From: a virus
DNA: 58,047 nt
Virus record (IMG/VR): IMGVR_UViG_3300034071_002803
Coordinates: 1-58,047 of that record
Reading direction: 5' to 3' (one strand)
Below the pieces are notes generated by a model. That model did not search any database. It was not told the DNA's origin and saw only the letters and a list, made by a program, of their open reading frames with translations. Within the stretch, counting starts at the first letter, position 1, and each line of letters opens with the position of its first letter. Of the stretch, positions 6,453 through 14,312 are shown piece by piece. Made by a program: the position numbers and the translations under genes.

Positions 6453-6848
6453 CTAAAACTCACCGCACGCCAGCGGAAGCTTTGAAATTGTTACATCCCA
6501 TGCCGACTCAACTGCGGCAACTCCATCTATGGTATCAGCAATCCAGAGCGTGTGGGACTCTACGATGTCCCTTGCCTGTTGGCCGCATGGGCTTTTGGGG
6601 ACGCGGGAAGCCTCGTCTTTTACCCATTGTATCTTTTGATCTAATGCTTTACGCCAAACAAGGTCTGGCTCCCAATTCACACTAGCTTCTCCAATCCACA
6701 TGCTCTCATGCCAGAAGAAGACTTCTGCCCGCAAGGCCGTAAGCCTATCCGTAAATCGTGACGAATCCGTACCGGGCGCAACAGACCCCTGAAAGATTAC
6801 GACAAGGGTGAATGCGTATGACAGGAGTAAGACATCAAATCCGCGCAT
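6453..6848 (-). CDS. hypothetical exported or membrane-anchored protein, 131 aa
   Basis: I chose ATG 6848, two bases after the deacetylase stop; the frame is open 22 codons upstream. The N-terminus MRGFDVLLLSYAFTLVVIFQ is one hydrophobic helix, so the protein is likely membrane-anchored or exported. The rest is helical and Trp-rich (WHESMWIGEASVNWEPD) with two cysteines that could form a disulfide. The function is unknown. A membrane protein inside a sugar-modification operon is slightly unexpected. Confidence 0.65.
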   Translation of the reverse strand: MRGFDVLLLSYAFTLVVIFQGSVAPGTDSSRFTDRLTALRAEVFFWHESMWIGEASVNWEPDLVWRKALDQKIQWVKDEASRVPKSPCGQQARDIVESHTLWIADTIDGVAAVESAWDVTISKLPLACGEF

Positions 6849-6850
6849 GG

Positions 6851-7429
6851 CTAAAAGCTGAACCTTGCAAGCTGGTATGCCTCTGCCCTGCCGTATCCGC
6901 ATCGATACCCCCACCAGGTGTCCTTCGCCAGCAGATGCTCTTTGGTGAAGTACTGGTTGTGCAACTGGCTCTTATGGCACCCCAGCGCCTTTGCCCTGGC
7001 GGCAACCAAATCCGGGGTTAGGTCAAGGTATGTATTTGGGTTGAATCCGTGCAGCGTGGACGGGGTGGCGTAGTAAGCAAGCGACGTATGTCGCCGCCTC
7101 AAAGCAGATAGGGTCGCTTCAGATACGGATCGGTGGTCCTGGTGGGTATCTTCTGGGTGTGGGGCGAGCACAAGGTCGTATTCAGACGAGAGCTCCGTAA
7201 TATCGTCAATAAGCTGACTATCGATCTGAACTGAGCCGTCCTTACGGTGCAGGAACTGTATGTTGGCATTAATGGTCTTGGCTGAAGCTTGTGCTTCCTT
7301 TGCTCTATCGCTAGAGCTTGTTCCAGTCACGATGACGATCTCAACGCTTTCTGCATGCACGCTGGACAGCAGACCCCAGCAGCCGTATTCCACATCATCT
7401 GGGTGAGGACCGATTGCGAGGATCTTCAT
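6851..7429 (-). CDS. PIG-L/LmbE family deacetylase
   Basis: The start at 7429 is preceded by AGGAGT. Residues 8-12 are PHPDD and residues 96-99 are HQDH, the zinc-binding and catalytic motifs of PIG-L/LmbE N-acetylglucosamine deacetylases. The length (192 aa) fits a single domain. Family members remove N-acetyl groups from GlcNAc on small molecules, lipids or nucleotide sugars. PIG-L genes have been reported in TET-phage modification clusters. Here it could expose an amine on a DNA-linked or nucleotide-linked aminosugar, with the GlcNAc-transferase-like gene at 46023 as a possible partner. Confidence 0.92.
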   Translation of the reverse strand: MKILAIGPHPDDVEYGCWGLLSSVHAESVEIVIVTGTSSSDRAKEAQASAKTINANIQFLHRKDGSVQIDSQLIDDITELSSEYDLVLAPHPEDTHQDHRSVSEATLSALRRRHTSLAYYATPSTLHGFNPNTYLDLTPDLVAARAKALGCHKSQLHNQYFTKEHLLAKDTWWGYRCGYGRAEAYQLARFSF

Positions 7430-7469
7430 TCCCGATACTCCTGTATAGACCCACTGTTTGTGGGGTTTA

Positions 7470-7504
7470 GGTAGTTTTACGGTGACGGAAAACTACCGTT
7501 TTTT
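7470..7504 (+). terminator. rightward-facing terminator within a leftward operon
   Basis: GGTAGTTTT (7470-7478) pairs perfectly with AAAACTACC (7489-7497), and a T-run follows on the plus strand. All flanking genes run leftward, so it would stop antisense transcripts. It lies in the 190-base gap 7430-7619. Confidence 0.5.
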
Positions 7505-7619
7505 AAAAATTTTTTCCAAGCTTTGCACGAGCAGAGCTGACAGGCGGCCCGCCTAACCCTGACAACTTGATCAATTATAACTTTGCTATCAGTCAAACTC
7601 CACAAAGCCTATGGTTATT

Positions 7620-8393
7620 CTAGCTTGATGTTCTTTTATCTTTTAGTCTTACTTCTGGTGTGCCCCTGCTTGGGGATACATGATATGTAACAAATTCTGG
7701 GTATTTCTCCAAAAGGTACTTTACGCCCTCGGAAAGTGTTTCTTCAGTTCTAAATTCCTGCATTCCGCCCGGCTCACCAATATACTTAGTGTCAACCGCG
7801 ATGTACTCTAGCCTTAGAACGCCACCGTCCCTAAGATAAAATTTAATAGATTTTTCATAATCATCTTTGTCGTTTGTTCCAATTAGCTCACACTCGTCGT
7901 GCCTTATTATTACGCCGTACATGGTTCCTATAATAAAAGACAGGTCGACACGAATCTTTGGCTTCATAAAATATGGATTCATAACTGGGTAAATTCCCCA
8001 CAGGTTAAAGCCCAGGGTTTCCAGAGCAGAAAATGATTCAACAAATAGATCTGGAAGGCTTGGTACATCTTCAAGTGTTTTCTCGTCAATCATTTTAACT
8101 ACCCTAGTCAAATCGTCGTCGCAGAAAACAACTCTTGAGCCGACCGGGTATGCCCTAGCCAGGTAATTCCTGAAACCCATTGCCCCGGGCTTTGCTTCAT
8201 ACTTTATAAGCTGTCCGTAGGTTTCAGCATCAAGTGACTCAAGGTATTCTTGGTGCTGGTCTTCCCCGCGAACATGAACATGAATCTTTTCTGGCGGAAC
8301 TCCGCCCCTAATAAGTGTCGGGATTGTTTTGTTTTTTATGGTATCTGGTCTTCCGTATGACGGTATGGCAACCACATAATCGCTACTGTTCAT
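7620..8393 (-). CDS. TET-associated glycosyltransferase (TAGT)-like protein
   Basis: The start is ATG 8393 with AAAGGAG just upstream; it overlaps the end of the TET gene by 11 bases. The first strand VVAIPSYGRPDTIKNKTIP and the metal-binding VVFCDDDL (D92-D94) mark a GT-A-fold glycosyltransferase of the type named for its link to TET/JBP genes. Family members transfer a sugar to the hydroxymethyl group of 5-hydroxymethylcytosine in DNA. Direct overlap with the dioxygenase gene strongly supports that role. The sugar donor cannot be read from the sequence. Confidence 0.82.
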   Translation of the reverse strand: MNSSDYVVAIPSYGRPDTIKNKTIPTLIRGGVPPEKIHVHVRGEDQHQEYLESLDAETYGQLIKYEAKPGAMGFRNYLARAYPVGSRVVFCDDDLTRVVKMIDEKTLEDVPSLPDLFVESFSALETLGFNLWGIYPVMNPYFMKPKIRVDLSFIIGTMYGVIIRHDECELIGTNDKDDYEKSIKFYLRDGGVLRLEYIAVDTKYIGEPGGMQEFRTEETLSEGVKYLLEKYPEFVTYHVSPSRGTPEVRLKDKRTSS

Positions 8394-9288
8394 TTTTCTT
8401 GCTCCTTTCAATAAGCTCTGCAGCACTAGTCGCGGCAAGAATATCGTCTCTCATGCCCTTTTCTCTTGATGTGCGCTTTCTTCCCGCCCTCCTCTGCTCC
8501 ACGGCGTGCGTAAAGCAGTCTTTCATTCCCCGCAATGCATAGTAGACAATGCTGCAGCGATACCCATCTTCTTTTGTTACGGTCATTGGAGTTACTCCGT
8601 GAACAAGCTTAAGTCCGCAAAAAAATGCAGCGTATCCATCTCTGCAAGCTAATGTAATCCCGTATTCTGGTATGTGGAGATGGCCGCCATCAACTCCCTC
8701 GCGAACAACCGGCATTGCGGCCCATGTATCAAAATTAAACCCATCTCGATGGTAGGGAAGTTGCGCAGTCCAGTTGACCACGCCGCTAGTCCAAATTGAT
8801 TCTTCGGTCAGCTTCCAGTCCTTATCAACCTGCTGCATTGTTTCGTAATTTTCAGCATATATATGCGGGGCAAATTCGCTAAGCATCTCCCCCATCTCCA
8901 TAGAGACTTGGGCGAGCGCCGCATTTTGCATCGGAGACTCGGAGGCAAGAGATGTTGGCTTGCAGGCATCCCTAAGCTGTATGGGCTTCCTGGGTGCCAT
9001 TCCGAAGGTTCTGGATTGGGTCGTAAGCCCGGTTCCTTTGCGCGCCACCCCGCCAAACGGAACATCTATGGTTGTAACTGCCCACCTCAAAAGCTCAGTA
9101 GTTTTTGTAGGCAGCTTAAGATGGGCGACAATTGGCTCACCAGTCTCAGCATCAAAAATAATTTCGCTTTTGTTTACATTTGGCTTAATGTTATTGACTT
9201 CGGTTCCAACAAGCACATCCGCCTCTTCTGGCGTTATGAGCCTCTTAGCCGCGCTTACTGTAACTTCGCCAAACGAGTATCTAGCCAT
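8383..9288 (-). CDS. TET/JBP-family 2-oxoglutarate dioxygenase
   Basis: The iron-binding core is complete: HRD (H180, D182) in LPYHRDGFNFD, distal His230 in LKLVHGVTPM, and Arg244 (YRCSIVYYALRG) for 2-oxoglutarate. The segment HLHIPEYGITLACRDGYAAF matches the TET/JBP double-stranded beta-helix. Such enzymes oxidise 5-methylcytosine or thymine in DNA, and phage members hydroxylate 5-methylcytosine. The start overlaps the ParB-like stop by one base (TAATG) and the stop overlaps the TAGT start, giving a ParB-TET-TAGT cassette. The N-terminal 170 residues have no recognised motif and may be a DNA-binding region. Confidence 0.9.
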   Translation of the reverse strand: MARYSFGEVTVSAAKRLITPEEADVLVGTEVNNIKPNVNKSEIIFDAETGEPIVAHLKLPTKTTELLRWAVTTIDVPFGGVARKGTGLTTQSRTFGMAPRKPIQLRDACKPTSLASESPMQNAALAQVSMEMGEMLSEFAPHIYAENYETMQQVDKDWKLTEESIWTSGVVNWTAQLPYHRDGFNFDTWAAMPVVREGVDGGHLHIPEYGITLACRDGYAAFFCGLKLVHGVTPMTVTKEDGYRCSIVYYALRGMKDCFTHAVEQRRAGRKRTSREKGMRDDILAATSAAELIERSKKNEQ

Positions 9289-9965
9289 TATTCTTGCTCT
9301 GGTGCCTTTTCTCCAGTCGCGTCCTCAATAAGCTTCAAGATGGCCTGGGCGTTGCTTTCAAGCTTGTGCTTCTTTCGGTATTCACCAAGCTTTTCTTGTA
9401 CCCAGGCATAAACAGCGTTCTGGTACTCAAGTGCCACAAGGCGCGTCAACTTTGAGCTGTACTTCTCTGCCAGCTCTGCAAGGCTAGGCATTGAGCCAGT
9501 GCCAGATGCCTTTTCGGAGATTTCTTTTGCAATCTTTTCAACGTCCTTGTTAAGCAAGCGCTCAAGGTCATCAAGATCGGAGAAATTAAAACCCGTGGAC
9601 TCAAGGATTGAGTCGTCAAGGGAATTAAGAGCGTCGTAAAGAACCTTTTCGTTCCAGCTTGAAAGGTCACCTGCACGGTTATCTGCAATTGCGTAAGCTC
9701 TTGCCCGGTCAAGATCGTCAAACGGAAGCTCATGAACCGCAATTTCGCTCCAGCCAATAGACTTTGCTGCCTCAAGCGTGCCGTTACCAGCGACAACGAC
9801 CCCACTTCTGGTCACAACAAGCGGCCTTTGCTGACCAAACTCTTTAAGCGAGGCAGCGATTGCCTGGATATTCTTCTCGTTGTGCTTGCGTGGGTTTTCG
9901 GTATCGTAAGTTAGATCGTCAACGCTAACGATTTTTACTTCAAACTTATTTGACTTGCCTGCCAT
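9288..9965 (-). CDS. ParB-like N-terminal domain protein
   Basis: ATG 9965 follows TAGGAGG. Residues 20-90 hold the ParB/sulfiredoxin-type fold: NPRKHNEKNIQAIAASLKEF, then the PLVV and VVAGNGTLEAAKSIG motifs and a conserved HELP. The C-terminal half is helical and charged. ParB-like domains recur beside TET/JBP genes in phages and may target the modification machinery or act as an NTP-dependent clamp or nuclease. It is translationally coupled to the TET gene by a one-base overlap. No centromere-type partner (ParA) is present, so plasmid-style partition is unlikely. Confidence 0.85.
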   Translation of the reverse strand: MAGKSNKFEVKIVSVDDLTYDTENPRKHNEKNIQAIAASLKEFGQQRPLVVTRSGVVVAGNGTLEAAKSIGWSEIAVHELPFDDLDRARAYAIADNRAGDLSSWNEKVLYDALNSLDDSILESTGFNFSDLDDLERLLNKDVEKIAKEISEKASGTGSMPSLAELAEKYSSKLTRLVALEYQNAVYAWVQEKLGEYRKKHKLESNAQAILKLIEDATGEKAPEQE

Positions 9966-9973
9966 AAATCCTC

Positions 9974-11074
9974 CTATATAATTCTTTTGGCTTTCGCCAT
10001 TGCTGAAGCTATTACCTGGTCCATATCATAATACCTGTACTCGCCAAGTCTACCACCAAGAACAAGTCGAAGCTCGGACTCGGCCCGCTCTTTGTATTTT
10101 GCGTACTTTTGGTGGTTTTTATCGTCTGCTATCGGGTAGTAAGCAGTTTTTCCAGGCTCCCAGGTGTCTGGGTATTCTCTGGTAATTACTGTTTTTGACA
10201 CATTTGCATAACTGTTAATATCAAAGTGCTTGTGCTCAGTAATTCTTGTCCAGGGAATATCAATTGAAGGGTAATTTACGACCGCATTACCTTGGAAATC
10301 TGGCGTGTCGAGCACTTCGTGTTCAAATTTAAGACCTCGGTACTCAAGTGGGCCGTACTCTTCAAACCTGAATAGCTCGTCAACACCTCCGCTAAAGACA
10401 ATTTGCTTGCCTTTCATTCTCCAGTAATCAAGATCTGCCCCAAAATCAGACTTAAGCTGAATATTCAAGCCCTCTGACATATTTTCTATCCACTTTGTAT
10501 ATCCACCAATAGGAATACCTTGATATTTACTATGGAAATAGTTGTCATCAAAGGTAAATCTGATTGGCAGGCGCGAAACGACAGTGTGGTCTATCTGGCT
10601 TGGAGACCTACCCCACTGTTTTGTGGTGTAGCCGTAGAAGAATTTTTCGTAAATAGTTTTTCCAACAGTTGAAAGAAGGTATTCCTCAACAGTTTTAGGC
10701 TTTTCAATCTTAACAATGTCTGCAGCAAGCGCATTTCTAGCTTCTAGGGGTGTTTTTGCCCTAAAAAGCTGGTACATGGTCATTAGATTAATTGGAAAAG
10801 AGTAAATTTCTTCCCCAAACCGTATTTTGGGTCTATTTACAAAATTATTAAAGCTTGCAAATCGATTGGCATAGGCCCATATGTCCTCACTGTTGGTGTG
10901 GAAGATATGCGGGCCGTGTACATGCACCTGGATTCCTTCAATCTCGTCAGAAATGATATTTCCGCCAATTCTGTCTCTTTTTTCTATTATCAGGCAGGTT
11001 TTTCCCGCGTCTGTTACCGTTCTGGCGAATGTAACGCCAAAAAGCCCAGCGCCAACAACTACAAAGTCATACAT
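9974..11074 (-). CDS. glf: UDP-galactopyranose mutase
   Basis: The FAD-binding start (FVVVGAGLFGVTFAR, GxGxxG at residues 8-13) is followed by IEKRDRIGGNI and HVHGPHIFHT, a flavin-stacking signature. FFYGYTTKQWG, the RLPIR block and YANVSKTVITREY are characteristic of the family, and 366 residues is the normal bacterial length. The enzyme converts UDP-galactopyranose to UDP-galactofuranose. With the GalE gene at 44745 it gives a two-step route from UDP-glucose. In a phage this suggests galactofuranose on DNA, virion proteins or the host envelope. It overlaps the upstream glycosyltransferase by 8 bases. Confidence 0.95.
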   Translation of the reverse strand: MYDFVVVGAGLFGVTFARTVTDAGKTCLIIEKRDRIGGNIISDEIEGIQVHVHGPHIFHTNSEDIWAYANRFASFNNFVNRPKIRFGEEIYSFPINLMTMYQLFRAKTPLEARNALAADIVKIEKPKTVEEYLLSTVGKTIYEKFFYGYTTKQWGRSPSQIDHTVVSRLPIRFTFDDNYFHSKYQGIPIGGYTKWIENMSEGLNIQLKSDFGADLDYWRMKGKQIVFSGGVDELFRFEEYGPLEYRGLKFEHEVLDTPDFQGNAVVNYPSIDIPWTRITEHKHFDINSYANVSKTVITREYPDTWEPGKTAYYPIADDKNHQKYAKYKERAESELRLVLGGRLGEYRYYDMDQVIASAMAKAKRII

Positions 11075-11870
11075 TAGATCTCTCCCTAAGATTTACTATT
11101 GCATTTTGCAACTTCTCAACAGTTAAAACCTCATATTGTCTCATTGCCATCCACCATGTTCCGCCAGGAAGCTTGCCGTCCATATATTTTTGGACATAGA
11201 ACTTCCTTTCCTTATACGGGCTTTCAAACTCGGTTGCCAAAGCATCCTTTTGGCTTCCCTGGACTCTTGTGTGCTCTGCCGGCGAGGCATCTATGCACCC
11301 GATTCTTCCACCATGAATAGACCTTCCCTCTTTATGGTGGTATTTCTGTTGCCACCATTCTGGTATTCCCCAGCCATGCCCGTAAGGGGAATCATTGAAT
11401 ATCGGAAGGGACGCCTTGAACGCCCTGCTGGTCATCAGGAACGCACCAACATCAATCGTATTAAGCGTTCTAAATATGCCTCCCTTTTTTCTCCTAAACT
11501 TGCTATCTCCGGGCTCCATTACAAACCCAGGGCAAGCAAGATCAAAATCAAAATAATCAAATGTCTCAATAAACTTAAGTATGTTTTCCCTGCTCATATA
11601 TATGTCGTCATCCATAATCAAAAATCTTTTATACTGGTTAATTGTTGATTTATACTTTTTAAAAAAATCCCTTATTAGATGAAACTTGTTACCTTTTTGC
11701 TTTAATATATATTTAGCAGACTTCCAGAATTTATCAGAATAATCCTTTTCGCCCCAAAAACAAATTCCAACATCAATGCCATCTTCTGGCCTGAAGAGCT
11801 CCATTCGCTCGTGTTCGGACCAATACTCTTTTCCAGATCCAGTAACTATTAAAAGAAGTGTTTTATCCAT
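11067..11870 (-). CDS. glycosyltransferase-like protein (GT-A fold)
   Basis: The pattern KRFLIMDDDIYMSRENI (D87-D89) and the later IDVGAFLMTSRAFK with YGHGWGIPEWW resemble GT-A glycosyltransferases of the DUF707 type. There are no membrane segments. It sits between another glycosyltransferase and the UDP-galactopyranose mutase, with three- and minus-eight-base junctions, so a role in transferring galactofuranose or a related sugar is an attractive inference. The ribosome-binding site is weak, which suggests translational coupling. Confidence 0.75.
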   Translation of the reverse strand: MDKTLLLIVTGSGKEYWSEHERMELFRPEDGIDVGICFWGEKDYSDKFWKSAKYILKQKGNKFHLIRDFFKKYKSTINQYKRFLIMDDDIYMSRENILKFIETFDYFDFDLACPGFVMEPGDSKFRRKKGGIFRTLNTIDVGAFLMTSRAFKASLPIFNDSPYGHGWGIPEWWQQKYHHKEGRSIHGGRIGCIDASPAEHTRVQGSQKDALATEFESPYKERKFYVQKYMDGKLPGGTWWMAMRQYEVLTVEKLQNAIVNLRERSNV

Positions 11871-11873
11871 AAT

Positions 11874-12827
11874 TTATTTGAATATATCCTTGCTTGGGTT
11901 AAAGCCTGTTTCTTTAATATACTTCACTCGCCATTCTCTTTGCTTTTCGTTGGATATAGTGAAATCTAAACTTGCAAGGTAATCTGCGTCAAGCCATTTT
12001 GCGGGCTTGAACAAGCCGGGGTATTTTCTCACAAGCTTTTCGCATGCTTCGTTTCTTTGCTCTGTTCTTTTTGTTTTGCCCTCAGCCTGCAAGCCACCAG
12101 GCATCTCGCCATATAGCGGCGCATCAAGAAGTAGCCATTGGTTGGTAAGCACTTTTCCATATACAAGCATGCATTTTGCCCAAAGGTCAACATCGTCCAG
12201 CTCGATGCTGTCATCAAGGGATATTCTTCGATCTTTTTTTATCAGCTGAAATGCTATCGGGTGCCTGCCCCAGTGCCACTTTGATTTCTCCCACCCCTTG
12301 ATCAGGTAAGGGTTTATTCCGTTGATCCAGTCCTCATCAGTCTCAAGCGTTGAGACAGCTGCCATTGAGTTAATCCCACAATATCCAATTTTTTCTTGAT
12401 CGCAGATAGAAATCATTTCCATTATCATTTTCTTGCCATCTTCGCTGTCTGGAGTGTGCGACCATAGATCACCGTATTCTTTTCTTCGTTTAATTTTTGG
12501 AAGGGTTGTTTTTGTCCAGTAGTGCTCTGGAACTACCGACCTAAATGTAACAATGTCGTCATCCAGGAAGAGCGCCCACTCCCCATCCTCAAGGGTTTCA
12601 TATATAAAATTCTGCTGTCTGACTTTTCCATTTCCTGGCCAGCCAGCCCTTACGCCAGAGACAATAATCTTAGCATTTGCCTTTATGGCTGCGTCCCTAT
12701 AAAGGTTTGCCTCATCTTCACTATGCAGCACAAGGAATTTTTCAAATCCCTGAATGCCCGGCGCATTAAGGGTAAAGCAAAACTCAGATCTTGCGTATGA
12801 AAAAATGAAAACCTTGGGCAAATTCAT
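11874..12827 (-). CDS. glycosyltransferase, TAGT-like GT-A fold
   Basis: The first strand KVFIFSYARSEF and the metal-binding WALFLDDDIVTF (D89-D91) indicate a GT-A glycosyltransferase whose layout resembles the TAGT at 7620 more than typical family 2 enzymes. GDLWSHTP and LDDSIELDDVDLWAKC may shape the acceptor pocket. The start codon sits at the loop edge of a perfect 10-bp hairpin (12812-12836) and lacks a visible ribosome-binding site, so expression may be limited. It is the first gene of the sugar operon after SSB. The acceptor is unknown. Confidence 0.78.
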   Translation of the reverse strand: MNLPKVFIFSYARSEFCFTLNAPGIQGFEKFLVLHSEDEANLYRDAAIKANAKIIVSGVRAGWPGNGKVRQQNFIYETLEDGEWALFLDDDIVTFRSVVPEHYWTKTTLPKIKRRKEYGDLWSHTPDSEDGKKMIMEMISICDQEKIGYCGINSMAAVSTLETDEDWINGINPYLIKGWEKSKWHWGRHPIAFQLIKKDRRISLDDSIELDDVDLWAKCMLVYGKVLTNQWLLLDAPLYGEMPGGLQAEGKTKRTEQRNEACEKLVRKYPGLFKPAKWLDADYLASLDFTISNEKQREWRVKYIKETGFNPSKDIFK

Positions 12828-12836
12828 TGCCCAAGG
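12800..12836 (-). terminator. hairpin plus T-run over the start of a glycosyltransferase gene
   Basis: CCTTGGGCAA (12812-12821) pairs perfectly with TTGCCCAAGG (12827-12836). Read leftward, the stem is followed by TTTTCATTTTTT, the form of an intrinsic terminator for the SSB transcript. It also buries the ATG (12825-12827) of the next gene, so it could act as an attenuator. Confidence 0.6.
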
Positions 12837-12861
12837 TTATCACATTAAATCTAACTAATCG

Positions 12862-13320
12862 TTAAAATGGCAAGTCTTCAAAGCCCTCTTCTTCTCGCTG
12901 GGACTTTGCCTTACTGCCATACGAAGAGTCCTTACCGTAGCCTCCGCCACTGCTGTAAGAAGAGCCTCGGGACTGACCGCCAGCCGCCTTTTTCTCAAGC
13001 CCAGCCTTACCCCGCGATAGGAGCTGAAGAAACTTTGCCGTTACCTGAATATCTGTTCGCTCCTTGCCATTGCGGTCACTCCATGTGTTTAGCTCTGGGG
13101 TGCCCTCGATATACACAAGGTCTCCGGCGTTTAGGAGATCTGCGGCAAGGTCGGCTCGACCATCCCAGCATGTAATTGGAAACCACTGGGTATCTTCGTT
13201 TCCATCCTTATCCTTGCCCTTGTTAATCGCAACGCTAAAGTTTGTAACATTGCGACCGTTCTTGGTGGCTCGGGTCTCTGGCTGCTTGCCAACACGTCCA
13301 ATCAATTGAAGCTTAATCAT
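12862..13320 (-). CDS. ssb: single-stranded DNA-binding protein
   Basis: The OB-fold N-terminus (KLQLIGRVGKQPETR, then WFPITCWDGRA and GDLVYIEGTPEL) spans residues 1-105. A Gly/Ser-rich linker follows, ending in the acidic tip EEEGFEDLPF, which matches the DDDIPF-type partner-binding tail of bacterial SSBs. GAGGAG precedes ATG 13320. It coats single-stranded DNA in replication and recombination and recruits partners through its tail. It sits downstream of RusA and the replication genes, with an 8-base overlap. Confidence 0.95.
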   Translation of the reverse strand: MIKLQLIGRVGKQPETRATKNGRNVTNFSVAINKGKDKDGNEDTQWFPITCWDGRADLAADLLNAGDLVYIEGTPELNTWSDRNGKERTDIQVTAKFLQLLSRGKAGLEKKAAGGQSRGSSYSSGGGYGKDSSYGSKAKSQREEEGFEDLPF

Positions 13321-13690
13321 TATTTTTCTCCTCTACAAATTCTAATGTTATGTACTCCACCTTGTGCCGACGCTCCATTTTCCAAACTCGCGGGAGGAAT
13401 CGAACATCGTTAATGTCCATTGCCTTCGCACAAGCGTCTAATGTGAGCTTAAGGATGTTGTCCGCATCCATTGGTCGGTTTAAAAAGGTGTTGATATTGA
13501 CCACAATTTGGGTCTCGTCCCCAGACAGGGACCACTTCTTACTCTTTATTTCCCAGCGCACTACCTCCTCTACATAATCTTTCCAAGCCCTTGCTGGCCT
13601 GGTCATATATATAATCTTACCGGCGGACCGGTAAGCCGAATTCCACGATGGCGGTCTTCCGTTTAGCCTAATCGCCAGCGGCTCTGCCAT
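13313..13690 (-). CDS. rusA: RusA-type Holliday junction resolvase
   Basis: I chose ATG 13690, just after the DnaC-like stop with AAGAGGT ahead of it; the frame is open 14 codons upstream. RPMDADNILKLTLDACAKAMDINDVR carries the conserved RusA acidic residues (DADN, the DA pair and the later ND). The length (125 aa) fits the family. RusA dimers cut Holliday junctions, resolving recombination and branched DNA before packaging. It lies in the replication and recombination operon between the helicase loader and SSB. Confidence 0.9.
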   Translation of the reverse strand: MAEPLAIRLNGRPPSWNSAYRSAGKIIYMTRPARAWKDYVEEVVRWEIKSKKWSLSGDETQIVVNINTFLNRPMDADNILKLTLDACAKAMDINDVRFLPRVWKMERRHKVEYITLEFVEEKNND

Positions 13691-13691
13691 C

Positions 13692-14312
13692 TTACCTCTT
13701 GCCCAGCTCTGGGCGCAAGTCCTGCGAGTCAATTCTTACAAACCGATTAGTTTGCTGAAGCCTGCTCACAGCAGCACCATAGCCCAAAACGTCTAGCTCG
13801 TCTAGCGTTCTATTGCTTGTCATGATTGTTGGCAATAGTCGTTGATACCTGCTCTCTACCAGCACGTAAAGCCTTTCCGTAGCCCAGTCAGTAGCCTTTT
13901 CTTTGCCGAAGTCATCAAGAACGACAACTGAGGCATGCTTGCAGCAGTATTCAAAAAGCTCCTGCGCCTCAGATTCCTGGAACTTAAATGATGCCCTAAT
14001 TCTGTCAAGAAAAATAGGAACATTCAAAAATCTTACTTTGGAAAGTCCGTTCTTGTAGATTTGATGCTTTACTGCTGCGACAGCCAGGTGGGTCTTTCCA
14101 ACGCCTGGTGTTCCTATCAGTGAAAAAGACCGATCGCCAAAATCCTTGCTGCCAGCCCATTCCTTTGCCGCCTCAAATGCCTTTTCGGCTCCCTTTCTGA
14201 ATTGAAAATTCTCAAAAGAGCATGGGGCATACCTTGGCGGAATCATAGAAAGATCAAAAGCTTTGTGCCTTCGCTCTAGCTTAATGTTTTCCTCACTCAA
14301 TATATCGGTCAC
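13692..14312 (-). CDS. DnaC/IstB-like helicase loader ATPase
   Basis: GTG 14312 has GGGAGG at the right distance; the frame runs 18 codons further upstream inside the previous gene. Walker A is GTPGVGKTH, Walker B is SVVVLDDFGKE, sensor 1 is TIMTSNR, and an Arg finger follows (VSRLQQTNRFVRI). This layout is that of DnaC/DnaI/IstB helicase loaders. It probably loads the host replicative helicase, since no phage helicase is seen here. It overlaps the replisome organiser gene by 20 bases, which fits a functional pair. Confidence 0.92.
   Translation of the reverse strand: MTDILSEENIKLERRHKAFDLSMIPPRYAPCSFENFQFRKGAEKAFEAAKEWAGSKDFGDRSFSLIGTPGVGKTHLAVAAVKHQIYKNGLSKVRFLNVPIFLDRIRASFKFQESEAQELFEYCCKHASVVVLDDFGKEKATDWATERLYVLVESRYQRLLPTIMTSNRTLDELDVLGYGAAVSRLQQTNRFVRIDSQDLRPELGKR

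Noticed and set aside
5927-6685. Plus-strand frame of 252 codons
   Set aside because: It is antisense to three coupled genes with good starts; no ribosome-binding site or domain was seen.
7560-7600. Leftward promoter with TTGACT and TATAAT near 7575-7597
   Set aside because: The two boxes are only 11 bases apart, too close for a normal sigma70 promoter.
9288-9965. ParB-like gene considered as plasmid-type partition system
   Set aside because: No ParA or centromere-type repeats were found; its coupling to the TET gene fits a modification role better.
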